A stretch of DNA of 64,000 nucleotides from Chthonomonadaceae bacterium (GTDB lineage Bacteria > Armatimonadota > Chthonomonadetes > Chthonomonadales > Chthonomonadaceae), in NCBI GenBank assembly GCA_027459665.1, contig DAIDHN010000014.1, positions 1 to 64,000 of the forward strand. The letters are read 5' to 3'. Positions within the stretch are counted from its first letter, which is position 1. Each line of letters begins with the position of its first letter. Both the position numbers and the translations under genes were made by a program. The notes beneath the pieces were generated by a model. That model made no database searches, was not told where the DNA came from, and worked only from the letters and a program-made list of their open reading frames with translations. Positions 25,006-33,388 of this stretch are shown piece by piece.

Positions 25006-27360
25006 ATGGCTCGAGAACATAAAGATGAAACAGAGCGGCTCAATGAGTTGCACCGCTATGCCATATTAGATACTCAGGCAGAGCAAGACTTTGATGACTT
25101 TACCTGGCTTGCTGCCTATATTTGCAACACCCCCATCAGTCTCATCAGCCTGGTTGATGAAAACAGACAGTGGTTCAAATCACACTACGGCACTCAGCTC
25201 ACAGAAACCCCTCGTGAGTATTCATTCTGCGCACACGCTCTTTTTCAGCAGGAAAACATTCTTGAAGTGCCAGATGCTGCCCAAGACGCACGGTTTGCAT
25301 CCAATCCTCTGGTAAAACAAGAGCCTTCAATTTGCTACTATGCCGGCGCTCCGCTGGTCACATCTGCAGGTTATACCCTGGGCACGCTTTGCGTTATAGA
25401 CACAGTTCCTCGCACTATTAGCTCCGAACAGCGCAATGCCCTGCAGACGCTTGCACGCCAGGTTGTACGCAGAATGGAACTGCATCTCTCACAAGCCAGT
25501 CAGCACAAGGCAGAAACCCGTTTGAAAAACTTTATGGAAAACAGCCCGGCAGCAGCATGGATCACAGACCTGAACGGCGATTTTCTGTTTATCAGCAGCT
25601 CTTGCCGCATGCTCTTTGACACACTGTCTGAAACAGAAAACACAAACGGCTTCCTCGATCTGCTTCCAAAAGAACAGGCGCTCAGAATCATTAAGCACAT
25701 ACAGCTTGCAGCCGGCACAAAAGGGCCAATCTATCTTACAGAAACTATTCAGCATTTGGGGCGTACCGAACAGGAGTTTATACTTTGCCTGTTTCCCATG
25801 CAAGACCCCGACGGTTCTATAGTGATTGGAGGCACTGCCCTGGATATTACGCAGGAGAAGCGCAACACAGGATTGATGCGTCTGCTAAGCCGCGTGGTAG
25901 AGCAAACCAGCGAAAGCGTTATGATAACAGATGTGCAGTCAGAAGACTCTGTGCCCAACATCGTCTTCACCAACCCTGCCTTCACGCGAATCACTGGGTA
26001 CACACTGGATGAGGTTGCCGGAAAATCTCCCGATATGCTGCTCGGTCCACGCTCTGAAGCCATGGCTATGCTGAGGCTGCACAGGGCAATTCAGTCGGGA
26101 GACGCATTCTCGACGGAAATGTACAACTACCGAAAAAACGGCACAGAACTCAGCATGGAGTGGGTGGCCAGCCCGGTAAGAGACGACAACAACTCTATTA
26201 CTCACTATGTTATTACACAGCGTGACACCACCGAACACCGACAAACGCGTGAACGCGTACGAATGCAGTTCGAAAGACTCGCTGCCTTGAGGGCAATAGA
26301 TGCAAGCATAACAGGCGGGCACCGCCTTGTCTTCACACTGGGCTTGGTGCTGGATCAGCTGCTGGAACTGCTGAAAGTAAGTGCAGCAGATGTAATGCTC
26401 TACAACAAAAACCGTGACATTCTGGAAACCGTAGTACAGCGCGGCTTCGGTCCAGAGTACAAGCTGCCTCTTCCTTTGCGGCAGGATGGCGGACCTGCAT
26501 GGCAGGCTCTAAAACTGAAACGCATTATAAGCCTGGCCGAACTGCCCGATGCAGGCAATGCTTTTTTGCAAAAAATATACAGAATGGGCGAAATTGCAGA
26601 AGACTACATGGCAGTACCACTTATCACTCGTAATGAGACGCACGGAGTGCTGCAAATATATCACACCAGAACACTGCAGCCGGATGATGAATGGATGGAG
26701 TTTCTCGAAACTCTGGCAGGTCAGGCTGCCATTGCAATATACAACTCCACTCTGCTGCAGGGGTTGGAAGAAGCCAACATTGAGCTGATAGCTTCTCACG
26801 ATGCAACCATTGAAGGATGGAGCCGCGCGCTCGACCTTCGTGACAAGGAAACAGAAGGGCATAGTCAGAGAGTAACTGAGATGACGGTGCAGCTGGCCAG
26901 AGAAATGGGGCTGGATGAGGGCGAACAGCTTAGAATGCGGCGCGGTGCGCTGCTGCATGATGTTGGCAAACTTGGCATTCCAGACTCCATTCTGCTCAAG
27001 CCCGGGCCGCTTTCAGAAGAAGAATGGAAAGTAATGCGTCAGCACCCCATTCTCGCTTACGAAATGCTCTGGCCAATCAAATTCCTGCGGCCGGCAATTG
27101 ATATCCCCTGGTGCCACCATGAAAAATGGGATGGAAGCGGTTATCCTCACGGCCTTGTTCGCCAGGAAATTCCGCTGGCAGCACGCATTTTTGCTGTTGC
27201 TGATGTTCATGATGCACTCTGCTCAAATCGTTCTTACAGACAGGGATGGCCCATTGAGCAGGTACGTGAATATATGAAAGAGCAGTCAGGTATTCACTTC
27301 GACCCAGAAGTCATTCAGGTGTATCTCAAACTCAACGGGAATTCATACGGCAAAGAGTAG
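25006..27360 (+). CDS. GAF-PAS-PAS-GAF-HD-GYP sensor phosphodiesterase
   Basis: This 784-residue cytoplasmic protein has domains in order: GAF (about 20-155), PAS (about 165-280), PAS/PAC (about 290-420), GAF (about 435-585) and HD-GYP (about 600-780). The last has HDVGKLGIP and HHEKWDGSGYPHGL, the residues needed to hydrolyse cyclic di-GMP. Such proteins switch bacteria between attached and motile states in response to small ligands or redox. There is no membrane segment. GAGGAGG precedes the ATG and a strong terminator follows the stop, so it is transcribed alone. Confidence 0.92.
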   Translation: MAREHKDETERLNELHRYAILDTQAEQDFDDFTWLAAYICNTPISLISLVDENRQWFKSHYGTQLTETPREYSFCAHALFQQENILEVPDAAQDARFASNPLVKQEPSICYYAGAPLVTSAGYTLGTLCVIDTVPRTISSEQRNALQTLARQVVRRMELHLSQASQHKAETRLKNFMENSPAAAWITDLNGDFLFISSSCRMLFDTLSETENTNGFLDLLPKEQALRIIKHIQLAAGTKGPIYLTETIQHLGRTEQEFILCLFPMQDPDGSIVIGGTALDITQEKRNTGLMRLLSRVVEQTSESVMITDVQSEDSVPNIVFTNPAFTRITGYTLDEVAGKSPDMLLGPRSEAMAMLRLHRAIQSGDAFSTEMYNYRKNGTELSMEWVASPVRDDNNSITHYVITQRDTTEHRQTRERVRMQFERLAALRAIDASITGGHRLVFTLGLVLDQLLELLKVSAADVMLYNKNRDILETVVQRGFGPEYKLPLPLRQDGGPAWQALKLKRIISLAELPDAGNAFLQKIYRMGEIAEDYMAVPLITRNETHGVLQIYHTRTLQPDDEWMEFLETLAGQAAIAIYNSTLLQGLEEANIELIASHDATIEGWSRALDLRDKETEGHSQRVTEMTVQLAREMGLDEGEQLRMRRGALLHDVGKLGIPDSILLKPGPLSEEEWKVMRQHPILAYEMLWPIKFLRPAIDIPWCHHEKWDGSGYPHGLVRQEIPLAARIFAVADVHDALCSNRSYRQGWPIEQVREYMKEQSGIHFDPEVIQVYLKLNGNSYGKE

Positions 27361-27367
27361 CGGCAGT

Positions 27368-27410
27368 AAAGCGGCGACTGCTCGCTCAGCAAACAGCCGC
27401 CGCTTTCTTC
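27368..27410 (+). terminator. Intrinsic terminator of the HD-GYP gene
   Basis: AAAGCGGCG-A-CTG (27368-27380) pairs with CAG-C-CGCCGCTTT (27394-27406), then CTTC. The stem has one mismatch and is GC-rich, eight bases after the stop codon. Confidence 0.8.
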
Positions 27411-27445
27411 ATTTGCCCGTTTGCCGCGCTTACTGCCTCTTTAAG

Positions 27446-27474
27446 TTGACACAAGAAAGGAAACGGGGTATTAT
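27446..27474 (+). promoter_or_regulatory. Promoter of tRNA-Lys
   Basis: A perfect TTGACA (27446-27451), 17 bases and TATTAT (27469-27474) precede the tRNA. An overlapping TATAAT at 27472-27477 would give a 20-base spacer and is less likely. Confidence 0.8.
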
Positions 27475-27487
27475 AATTCCAGTTTTT

Positions 27488-27560
27488 GAGAGCATAGCTC
27501 AGTCGGTAGAGCAACGCCCTTTTAAGGCGTGGGCCCTGGGTTCGAGTCCCAGTGCTCTCA
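27488..27560 (+). tRNA. tRNA-Lys (anticodon TTT)
   Basis: The cloverleaf is complete: acceptor GAGAGCA/TGCTCTC, D arm GCTC/GAGC, anticodon stem ACGCC/GGCGT with loop CTTTTAA, T arm CTGGG-TTCGAGT-CCCAG, discriminator A. CCA is not encoded. Confidence 0.96.
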
Positions 27561-27568
27561 CCTTCACC

Positions 27569-27601
27569 CCTGCACGACAATCGTCTTGCAGGATTTTTTT
27601 T
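27569..27601 (+). terminator. Intrinsic terminator after tRNA-Lys
   Basis: CCTGCA-C-GAC (27569-27578) pairs with GTC-T-TGCAGG (27583-27592) around AATC, followed by A and eight Ts. This ends the tRNA transcript, so the oxidoreductase gene downstream needs its own promoter. Confidence 0.85.
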
Positions 27602-27731
27602 CGTAACTACCACAACATCAGGGCAGGAAACCTGTGGCTGTTTGAAGAATTGATTAAAGATGCCAAAACAGCGGTGTTCTGCCGCAATGCTGGCACAACG
27701 CATTTTCAATCAAGACGAGAGGGATTACTCC

Positions 27732-28811
27732 ATGCCTGAAAAGCTACGCATTGGTATCGTCGGATGCGGCGGTATTGCCAATGGAAAACATCTCCCCAGC
27801 CTTTCCAAGCTGAAAAATGTACACTTGGCTGGTTTCTGTGACATCATTGAAGAGCGCGCTCAAAAAGCAGCAAAAGAGTACGGTGATGACAAAGCTTTGG
27901 TAACAGCAAACTACAAAAAATTGCTGGAAGATAAAACCATCGACGTAATACACGTCTGTACGCCAAACTCTTCCCATGCAGACATCGCCGTAGATGCTAT
28001 GGAAGCAGGAAAACATGTGCTTTCTGAAAAGCCTATGGCTAAATCGGCCAAAGATGCACGTCGTATGGTGGAAGCGGCCAAACGCACTGGCAAAAAATTC
28101 ACTGTCGGGTACAACAACCGCTACAGACCAGACAGCTGGCACCTGCATCAGCTATGCGCACAGGGAGACCTGGGTGAAATCTACATGGCAAAGGCACACG
28201 CCATTCGCCGAAGAGCTGTTCCAACCTGGGGCGTGTTCCTCGATGAAGAAAAACAGGGAGGCGGGCCGCTCATTGACATCGGTACCCATGCACTTGATCT
28301 GACCCTTTGGATGATGAACAACTATGAGCCTAAAACAGTGGTTGGCTCGGTATACCGCAAACTGGCAGATACCGAAAACGCCGCCAATGCCTTTGGCCCC
28401 TGGGACCCAAAGCTCTTCACTGTAGAAGACAGCGCATTCGGCTTCATCACCATGAAAAATGGTGCAACCGTCTACCTCGAATCCAGCTGGGCGCTCAATA
28501 CGCTGCAGGTAGATGAAGCAAAATGCACCCTCTGCGGCACCAAAGCCGGTGCGGACATGATAGGTGGTCTGCGCATCAACGGCGAGCAGTTCAGCCGACT
28601 CTGGGAAACAAAAGTAGACCTGGGAGCCGGCGGGGTAGCCTTCTATTCCGGCAGATCTGAAAGCGATGCCGACATTGAAGCACGCCTTTGGGTAAATGCC
28701 ATTCTAAACGATACCGATCCCATTGTACTGCCCGAACAGGCATGTGTGGTATCAGAAATCCTCGAAGCTATCTACACCTCGGCTCGTACCGGCAAGGCGG
28801 TAGAATTCTAG
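27732..28811 (+). CDS. Gfo/Idh/MocA-family NAD(P)-dependent sugar oxidoreductase
   Basis: The start at 27732 is preferred over ATGs at 27660 and 27690 because the Rossmann motif RIGIVGCGGIA then begins at residue 5, and AGAGGGA lies upstream. The 359-residue protein has the family motif SEKPMAKSAKDARRM, with the active Lys in EKP, and a C-terminal substrate domain with GGGPLIDIGTHALDL. It oxidises a sugar, inositol or amino sugar. The next gene is a likely amino-sugar kinase, which makes an aminosugar substrate plausible, but a terminator divides them. Confidence 0.87.
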   Translation: MPEKLRIGIVGCGGIANGKHLPSLSKLKNVHLAGFCDIIEERAQKAAKEYGDDKALVTANYKKLLEDKTIDVIHVCTPNSSHADIAVDAMEAGKHVLSEKPMAKSAKDARRMVEAAKRTGKKFTVGYNNRYRPDSWHLHQLCAQGDLGEIYMAKAHAIRRRAVPTWGVFLDEEKQGGGPLIDIGTHALDLTLWMMNNYEPKTVVGSVYRKLADTENAANAFGPWDPKLFTVEDSAFGFITMKNGATVYLESSWALNTLQVDEAKCTLCGTKAGADMIGGLRINGEQFSRLWETKVDLGAGGVAFYSGRSESDADIEARLWVNAILNDTDPIVLPEQACVVSEILEAIYTSARTGKAVEF

Positions 28812-28832
28812 GTCTGTTTGCTCATTCGCCAG

Positions 28833-28869
28833 GCCGTCTGCTGCTAATATAAGGCAGCAGACGGCTTTT
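28833..28869 (+). terminator. Intrinsic terminator of the oxidoreductase gene
   Basis: A perfect 12-base stem GCCGTCTGCTGC / GCAGCAGACGGC encloses nine bases and is followed by TTTT. Confidence 0.93.
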
Positions 28870-28890
28870 CAGCTTTAACAGCTTCTGTTC

Positions 28891-28899
28891 TGGTACAAT
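28891..28899 (+). promoter_or_regulatory. Extended -10 promoter of the BadF-type kinase gene
   Basis: TGG-TACAAT forms an extended -10 element with no good -35 box. It lies about 100 bases before the GTG start and just after the previous terminator. Confidence 0.5.
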
Positions 28900-29002
28900 T
28901 TTACCGCCTGTTTTCTCTTCTGCATCTCACAGGATAGCAACACATTCGTTTCTCAAACTGCCGGGAAGGCCGTTTATTTCTGGGCTGAAAGGTAGATAAG
29001 CC

Positions 29003-29965
29003 GTGAAACTATTTTTAGGGCTGGATGGTGGGGGCAGTAAAACAGCAGCAGCCATTGTTGATGAAGAAGGCAGCGAACTTGGGCAGGGAGAAGGCGGCCC
29101 GGGTAATATTGCATCTCAGCCAGACAGAGTGCTGAGCGAAGCCATAAAAGCAGCAGTCAGCAAAGCGCTCATGTCTGCAGAACTGCCGCTCAATACCCGC
29201 TTCCACACAGTATGTGCGGGCATGGCAGGGGTATCGGTTGAAGTACGACTGACTGCCTTTCGCAAACTGCTTCCCGAACTCGTCCCGGCAGAACAGTGGC
29301 GCATTGTGCCAGACTACGCTGCAGCCTACTGGGGAGCTTCAGGCGGTGAACCGGGCATTGCAGTGATTGCAGGCACCGGAGCTGTTGCCTACGGAAGAAA
29401 TAGAGAAGGACAGACTCTGCGCGTAGATGGGTTGGGATACCTGCTCGGAGACAGAGGGAGCGGCTTCAACCTGGGCTTGCATGCACTGCGCTATACGCTG
29501 GAATGCATGAAAGAAGGACGCATGGACCCGCTTTCTGAAGCCGTTGTCCACTACACAGGCGCCTCCGGGCAAAGTCAGATTCTTCAGTGGCTCTATTCCG
29601 ACTTCCAAACTGCAAGGGTGGCGGGCATGGCCCACGAAATTGGGCAGCTGGCAGAAGCAGGAGACCCGGCTGCACGCTCACTGCTCTCACTCATGGCAAG
29701 AAGGCTCAGATACTCAACAAGAGAAGTGAGGCACAAACTCTGGATGGATAGAGATGTACCAGTCTATCCGCTGGGCGGCCTCTGGAAGATGGGAGACTTC
29801 TTTCTTTCAGAATTTCAAGAGCCTTCCTGGCGTCTGCTCCCGCCCTGGCCGCAGGAAGAAGAGATTTCGTCTGGCGGAAGATTCAACATCATCTGGCCGC
29901 AAAGCAGCGCTGCGCATGGCGCTGCCGTCATTGCAAGCCTGCAAGACTATTCAGACAGTCTCTAA
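29003..29965 (+). CDS. BadF/BadG/BcrA/BcrD ATPase-family kinase, probably N-acetylglucosamine kinase
   Basis: This 320-residue actin-fold protein has phosphate 1 loop FLGLDGGGSKTAAAI, AGMAGVS, phosphate 2 loop VIAGTGAVAYG and a GYLLGDRGSGFNLG motif, as in eukaryote-like N-acetylglucosamine kinases. It would phosphorylate an amino sugar for entry into metabolism. There is no 2-hydroxyglutaryl-CoA dehydratase gene nearby, which favours a sugar kinase over an activator. The start is GTG, and it converges on the RNase P RNA gene 25 bases away. Confidence 0.83.
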   Translation: MKLFLGLDGGGSKTAAAIVDEEGSELGQGEGGPGNIASQPDRVLSEAIKAAVSKALMSAELPLNTRFHTVCAGMAGVSVEVRLTAFRKLLPELVPAEQWRIVPDYAAAYWGASGGEPGIAVIAGTGAVAYGRNREGQTLRVDGLGYLLGDRGSGFNLGLHALRYTLECMKEGRMDPLSEAVVHYTGASGQSQILQWLYSDFQTARVAGMAHEIGQLAEAGDPAARSLLSLMARRLRYSTREVRHKLWMDRDVPVYPLGGLWKMGDFFLSEFQEPSWRLLPPWPQEEEISSGGRFNIIWPQSSAAHGAAVIASLQDYSDSL

Positions 29966-29990
29966 AATTTTCATCAGCTGCAAACAATAG

Positions 29991-30324
29991 TGCAGAGGGT
30001 CTGTAAGCCGGGTTCTGTATCTGTATGGTCATCTCTCTGGGAGGCCGGTTGCCCGACCCCTCTTGCGGTCTACCCGGAGGGTCCGCGAGCCGCCTCAACC
30101 CCTCCTGCCAGACCTTGCTCCCGATGGGGTTTACCTGGCCGGCATGTCTCCATGCCGCCGGTGCGCTCTTACCGCACCATTTCACCGTTGCCGCAAAGCG
30201 GCTGTGTTATTTCTGTGGCACTTTCCGTCGGGTCACCCCGCCCGGACGTTATCCGGCATCGTGCCCTGTGGAGCCCGGACTTTCCTCTGCAGCAAATGCC
30301 GCAGCGACCACCCGACCCTCTGCA
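29991..30324 (-). ncRNA. rnpB: RNase P RNA, class A
   Basis: Read on the minus strand, the RNA begins with a P1 strand TGCAGAGGGTCGGG and closes with AGACCCTCTGCA. It contains the hallmark GAGGAAAGTCCGGGCTCC (about 30280), the AGGGTGAAA-like core as ACGGTGAAATGG, GTAAGAGCGCACC, GGTAAACCCC and the conserved 3' GAACCCGGCTTACAG. It is the catalytic RNA that matures tRNA 5' ends. The length of about 334 bases is normal for type A. All open frames over it are spurious. A -10-like TACAAT on the minus strand lies just upstream. Confidence 0.96.
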
Positions 30325-30406
30325 GCATTTATTGTAACATACTTTTCAACTGCACAAGGCAGCAACTGCTGCATGTTTGGCCATACAGATCATACCCCGC
30401 ATGCTG

Positions 30407-30435
30407 CAGACAGAATTGGCTGCAGAAGCTGTCTG
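30407..30435. promoter_or_regulatory. Operator-like inverted repeat upstream of the MFS promoter
   Basis: Perfect seven-base arms CAGACAG (30407-30413) and CTGTCTG (30429-30435) have centres 22 bases apart, about two helical turns. The repeat ends 14 bases before the -35 box, a place suited to an activator or upstream regulator. Confidence 0.45.
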
Positions 30436-30449
30436 ACTGAAATTTATGC

Positions 30450-30478
30450 TTGACACAGAATGCGCAAAATGTTACACT
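30450..30478 (+). promoter_or_regulatory. Sigma-70 promoter giving a probably leaderless mRNA
   Basis: TTGACA (30450-30455), a 17-base spacer and TACACT (30473-30478) predict initiation near 30485, only about three bases before the ATG at 30488. There is no Shine-Dalgarno sequence between, consistent with leaderless translation. Confidence 0.75.
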
Positions 30479-30487
30479 ACGCGCACC

Positions 30488-31750
30488 ATGTCTTTTCTCC
30501 CTGCAAACCCAATAGGTTCTCTTACTCCCGCACAGCGCAAGGCAGGGATGGCCGCCTGGCTAGGCTGGCTGTTTGACGGCATGGAAGGCTTTCTATATGT
30601 GCTGGTTGCCGCTCCGTTTGTTGGGCAGCTTATGCACAAAAACCCTCAGTCGCCCACTGTAGCCCACCATTCCGCCTACATACAGGGCGCCTTTCTGATT
30701 GGCTGGGCGCTTGGCGGGGCGGTATTCGGCAGAATTGGCGATCATATTGGCCGCAGCCGAACCTTCAGCCTTACCATTTTAACCTATGCTCTCTGCACTG
30801 GCTTATCTTCCTTCGCAGTAACATGGCAAATGCTGCTGGTGTTTCGTTTTCTCGCAGCACTCGGTATCGGGGGAGAATGGGCGGCAGGCTCTACTATCAT
30901 AGCTGAAACCTGGCCGAACTCATGGCGGCCCTGGGCCAGCTCTGCTCTGCAATCGGCTTTTCAGTGCGGGTTGCTGGTCGCCGCCTTTATCACCACCTTC
31001 ATGGTTGGTCATGAACGCTGGGTTTTTCTTTTCGGCGCACTGCCCGCCCTGCTCGTATTCTGGTTTCGCCGATCTCTGCCTGAAACTGAAGAATGGAAGA
31101 ATGCATCTGCACAACAGAAGCGCCCGCCCCTCTCTTCTCTGTTTCAGGGAACAACCCTGCGCACCACCCTGCTCACCATCGCGGTATGCTCTCTTGCCCT
31201 CACCATTACCTGGGCATATATATTCTGGTTTCCTGCACAACTCATGCATCTGCCGGATATTCAGAGGTGGCCGCAGGCTCGAAAGCTCCACTATGTGTAC
31301 GTCACTACCCTGCTGGTCAACGTAGTGGCCATTGGGGGCAACTTTCTGGCAGGGGCGCTATCCAAATATGTCGGGTACAGGCGAGCTATGGTGATTATGT
31401 TTGCAGGGGCAGGCATCTTTCTCTATCTCACCTATTCTGTACCGCGTACGCACGTAAGCATTCTCTACTGGGCGCCCTGGGCGCATCTGTTTGTGCAGGG
31501 CATTTTCGGAATCTTTCCCCTCTACATTCCCCCGCTGTTCCCCACCATGCTTCGAACTACAGGCGCCGGCTTCTGCTACAACATAGGGCGTATAGTGGCA
31601 GGAGTAGGAACCATTGTGTTTGGGGTTCTCTACCCGGTAAACAATCTTTCAGAGGCAATTCTCGCAATCGCCCTGCTCACTGTTCCAGCAATGATTGTTG
31701 CTGCATTCATGCCAGAACTACCTGTGCACACCGAAATAACAACTTCCTGA
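30488..31750 (+). CDS. Major facilitator superfamily transporter (AAHS/sugar-porter type)
   Basis: The start at 30488 is chosen because an in-frame ATG at 30446 lies upstream of the -35 box. The 420-residue protein has about 12 membrane helices with MFS signature G.IGDHIGRSRTF between helices 2 and 3 and FLAALGIGGEWAAGS in helix 4. These motifs resemble aromatic-acid:proton symporters and metabolite:proton symporters. The substrate is unknown. It stands alone; PruA begins 74 bases later and could share the transcript. No ribosome site is visible, as expected for a leaderless gene. Confidence 0.85.
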   Translation: MSFLPANPIGSLTPAQRKAGMAAWLGWLFDGMEGFLYVLVAAPFVGQLMHKNPQSPTVAHHSAYIQGAFLIGWALGGAVFGRIGDHIGRSRTFSLTILTYALCTGLSSFAVTWQMLLVFRFLAALGIGGEWAAGSTIIAETWPNSWRPWASSALQSAFQCGLLVAAFITTFMVGHERWVFLFGALPALLVFWFRRSLPETEEWKNASAQQKRPPLSSLFQGTTLRTTLLTIAVCSLALTITWAYIFWFPAQLMHLPDIQRWPQARKLHYVYVTTLLVNVVAIGGNFLAGALSKYVGYRRAMVIMFAGAGIFLYLTYSVPRTHVSILYWAPWAHLFVQGIFGIFPLYIPPLFPTMLRTTGAGFCYNIGRIVAGVGTIVFGVLYPVNNLSEAILAIALLTVPAMIVAAFMPELPVHTEITTS

Positions 31751-31824
31751 ACCATACAGTATTTCGTTTGCAACAGAAGGGTATACTTTGTACAGCATCC
31801 TGAATTCTGGAGATATGAACGCAC

Positions 31825-33384
31825 ATGCTTACGCCATTCAAGAATGAATTTCCGTTCCCCAATTTTGCCGAAGAACGCTCTCGCAGCCGAATGGAGGAGG
31901 CCCTCACCTCGGTGACCGCTCAAACCGGACACACGTATTCGCTGGTTATTGGCGGCAGGCACATAGAAACTGTACAGCGCTCTCAAAGCCGCAACCCTTC
32001 CAGGCTCGATCAGGTGATAGGAATTGCATGCGAATCGCCCGCAGAAATGGTAGACGCAGCGGTGCAAGCCGCACAGGATGCCTTCCCAGCCTGGTCACAT
32101 CTCTCCACAGAAGAACGAGCACGCTACTTCGTTTCTGCTGCTGCAAAAATGCGCCGGCGCATTTACTCTTTTGCCGCATGGATGGTTCTGGAAGCCGGTA
32201 AAAACTGGACGGAAGCGTACGCCGACGCTGCAGAAGCCATCGATTTTATGGAATATTACGCACGCGAGGCCATACGGCTGCAGCGATCGCATCCTACAAT
32301 TGCCATGACAGGTGAAGAAAACGACTTCTTTTACCTGCCGCTTGGTGTCGGGGCGGTTATTGCACCCTGGAACTTCCCGCTTGCTATTCTGGTCGGCATG
32401 ACTACGGCAGCAGCTGTCACTGGCAATACTGTCATTATGAAGCCAGCCGAACAGACGCCTGTCATTGCAGCGAAATTTATGGAGCTGCTGGAATATGTTG
32501 GCCTGCCACCCGGAGTAGTAAACTACCTGCCAGGAGATGGAGAGGTAGTGGGAGAAGCCCTTACTGCACACCCACAGGTGCGCTTTGTAGCCTTCACTGG
32601 CAGCAGAGAGGTCGGAGTACATATCTATGCCAGAGCAGCAGTGGTGCAGCCTGGGCAAAAATTCCTGCGACGCTGCATACTTGAAATGGGTGGAAAAGAC
32701 GCCATTGTCGTAGATGAAAATACCCCGCTTGATCTGGTTGCTGCCGAAGTGGTAGCTTCTGCATTTGGCTTTCAGGGACAAAAATGCTCCGCATGCTCCC
32801 GCCTCATCGCACACACAGATATTTATGATGAACTTTTGCAAAAAGTAATAGAGCTGGGCCGCAAAATCAAGATAGGAGACCCAGCTCAGTACGGTGTTTA
32901 CATGGGCGGCGTGATAGATGCTGCAGCACACAAGAAAATACTCAATTACGTCGCACTTGGAAGAGCAGAAGCAAAACTTGTCATGGGAGGGGTAGATACC
33001 GAAGACCAGGAAACACATGGCTACTTTGTGCATCCCACCATCTTCTCTGAGGTAGACCCGCAGTCGCGGCTTGCTCAAGAAGAAATATTCGGCCCTGTAC
33101 TTTCAGCAATTCGGGCAGAAAGCTTCGAACATGCAATGGAGATCGCCAACGGTACAGACTACGGCCTCACCGGTGCGCTCTTCTCTTCAAGCAGGGCGCA
33201 CCTTGAATACGCAAGGCGCGAGTTTCATGTGGGCAATCTCTATCTCAATCGTAAATGCACCGGAGCCTTAGTAGGGGTTCAGCCATTCGGCGGCTTCAAT
33301 ATGTCGGGAACCGACAGCAAGGCAGGCGGGCCAGATTATCTGCTGCAGTTTATGCAGGGCAAAATTGTTTGCGAGCGCTGGTAA
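31825..33384 (+). CDS. pruA: 1-pyrroline-5-carboxylate (glutamate semialdehyde) dehydrogenase
   Basis: This 519-residue aldehyde dehydrogenase has the size and N-terminal region (NEFPFPNF...) of the PruA/RocA group, which turns glutamate semialdehyde into glutamate in proline catabolism. It has [19 protein letters not shown], the catalytic Glu in LEMGGKDA, and catalytic Cys in [10 protein letters not shown]. The proline dehydrogenase gene that provides its substrate is not seen here. A FAD amine oxidase begins four bases after its stop, so amino-acid breakdown is the likely theme. GGAG lies 12 bases before the ATG. Confidence 0.92.
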   Translation: MLTPFKNEFPFPNFAEERSRSRMEEALTSVTAQTGHTYSLVIGGRHIETVQRSQSRNPSRLDQVIGIACESPAEMVDAAVQAAQDAFPAWSHLSTEERARYFVSAAAKMRRRIYSFAAWMVLEAGKNWTEAYADAAEAIDFMEYYAREAIRLQRSHPTIAMTGEENDFFYLPLGVGAVIAPWNFPLAILVGMTTAAAVTGNTVIMKPAEQTPVIAAKFMELLEYVGLPPGVVNYLPGDGEVVGEALTAHPQVRFVAFTGSREVGVHIYARAAVVQPGQKFLRRCILEMGGKDAIVVDENTPLDLVAAEVVASAFGFQGQKCSACSRLIAHTDIYDELLQKVIELGRKIKIGDPAQYGVYMGGVIDAAAHKKILNYVALGRAEAKLVMGGVDTEDQETHGYFVHPTIFSEVDPQSRLAQEEIFGPVLSAIRAESFEHAMEIANGTDYGLTGALFSSSRAHLEYARREFHVGNLYLNRKCTGALVGVQPFGGFNMSGTDSKAGGPDYLLQFMQGKIVCERW

Positions 33385-33388
33385 GTCA

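Noticed and set aside
29990-30453. Overlapping plus-strand ORFs across the RNase P RNA
   Set aside because: The region is structured RNA with conserved RNase P motifs on the minus strand; the ORFs are by-products.
30446-30487. Upstream ATG of the MFS gene at 30446
   Set aside because: It lies before the -35 box of a near-consensus promoter and encodes residues (CAKCYTTRT) unlike an MFS N-terminus.
32095-33078. Long minus-strand open frame (327 codons) opposite pruA
   Set aside because: pruA on the plus strand has full catalytic motifs; the antisense translation is low-quality and has no start signal.
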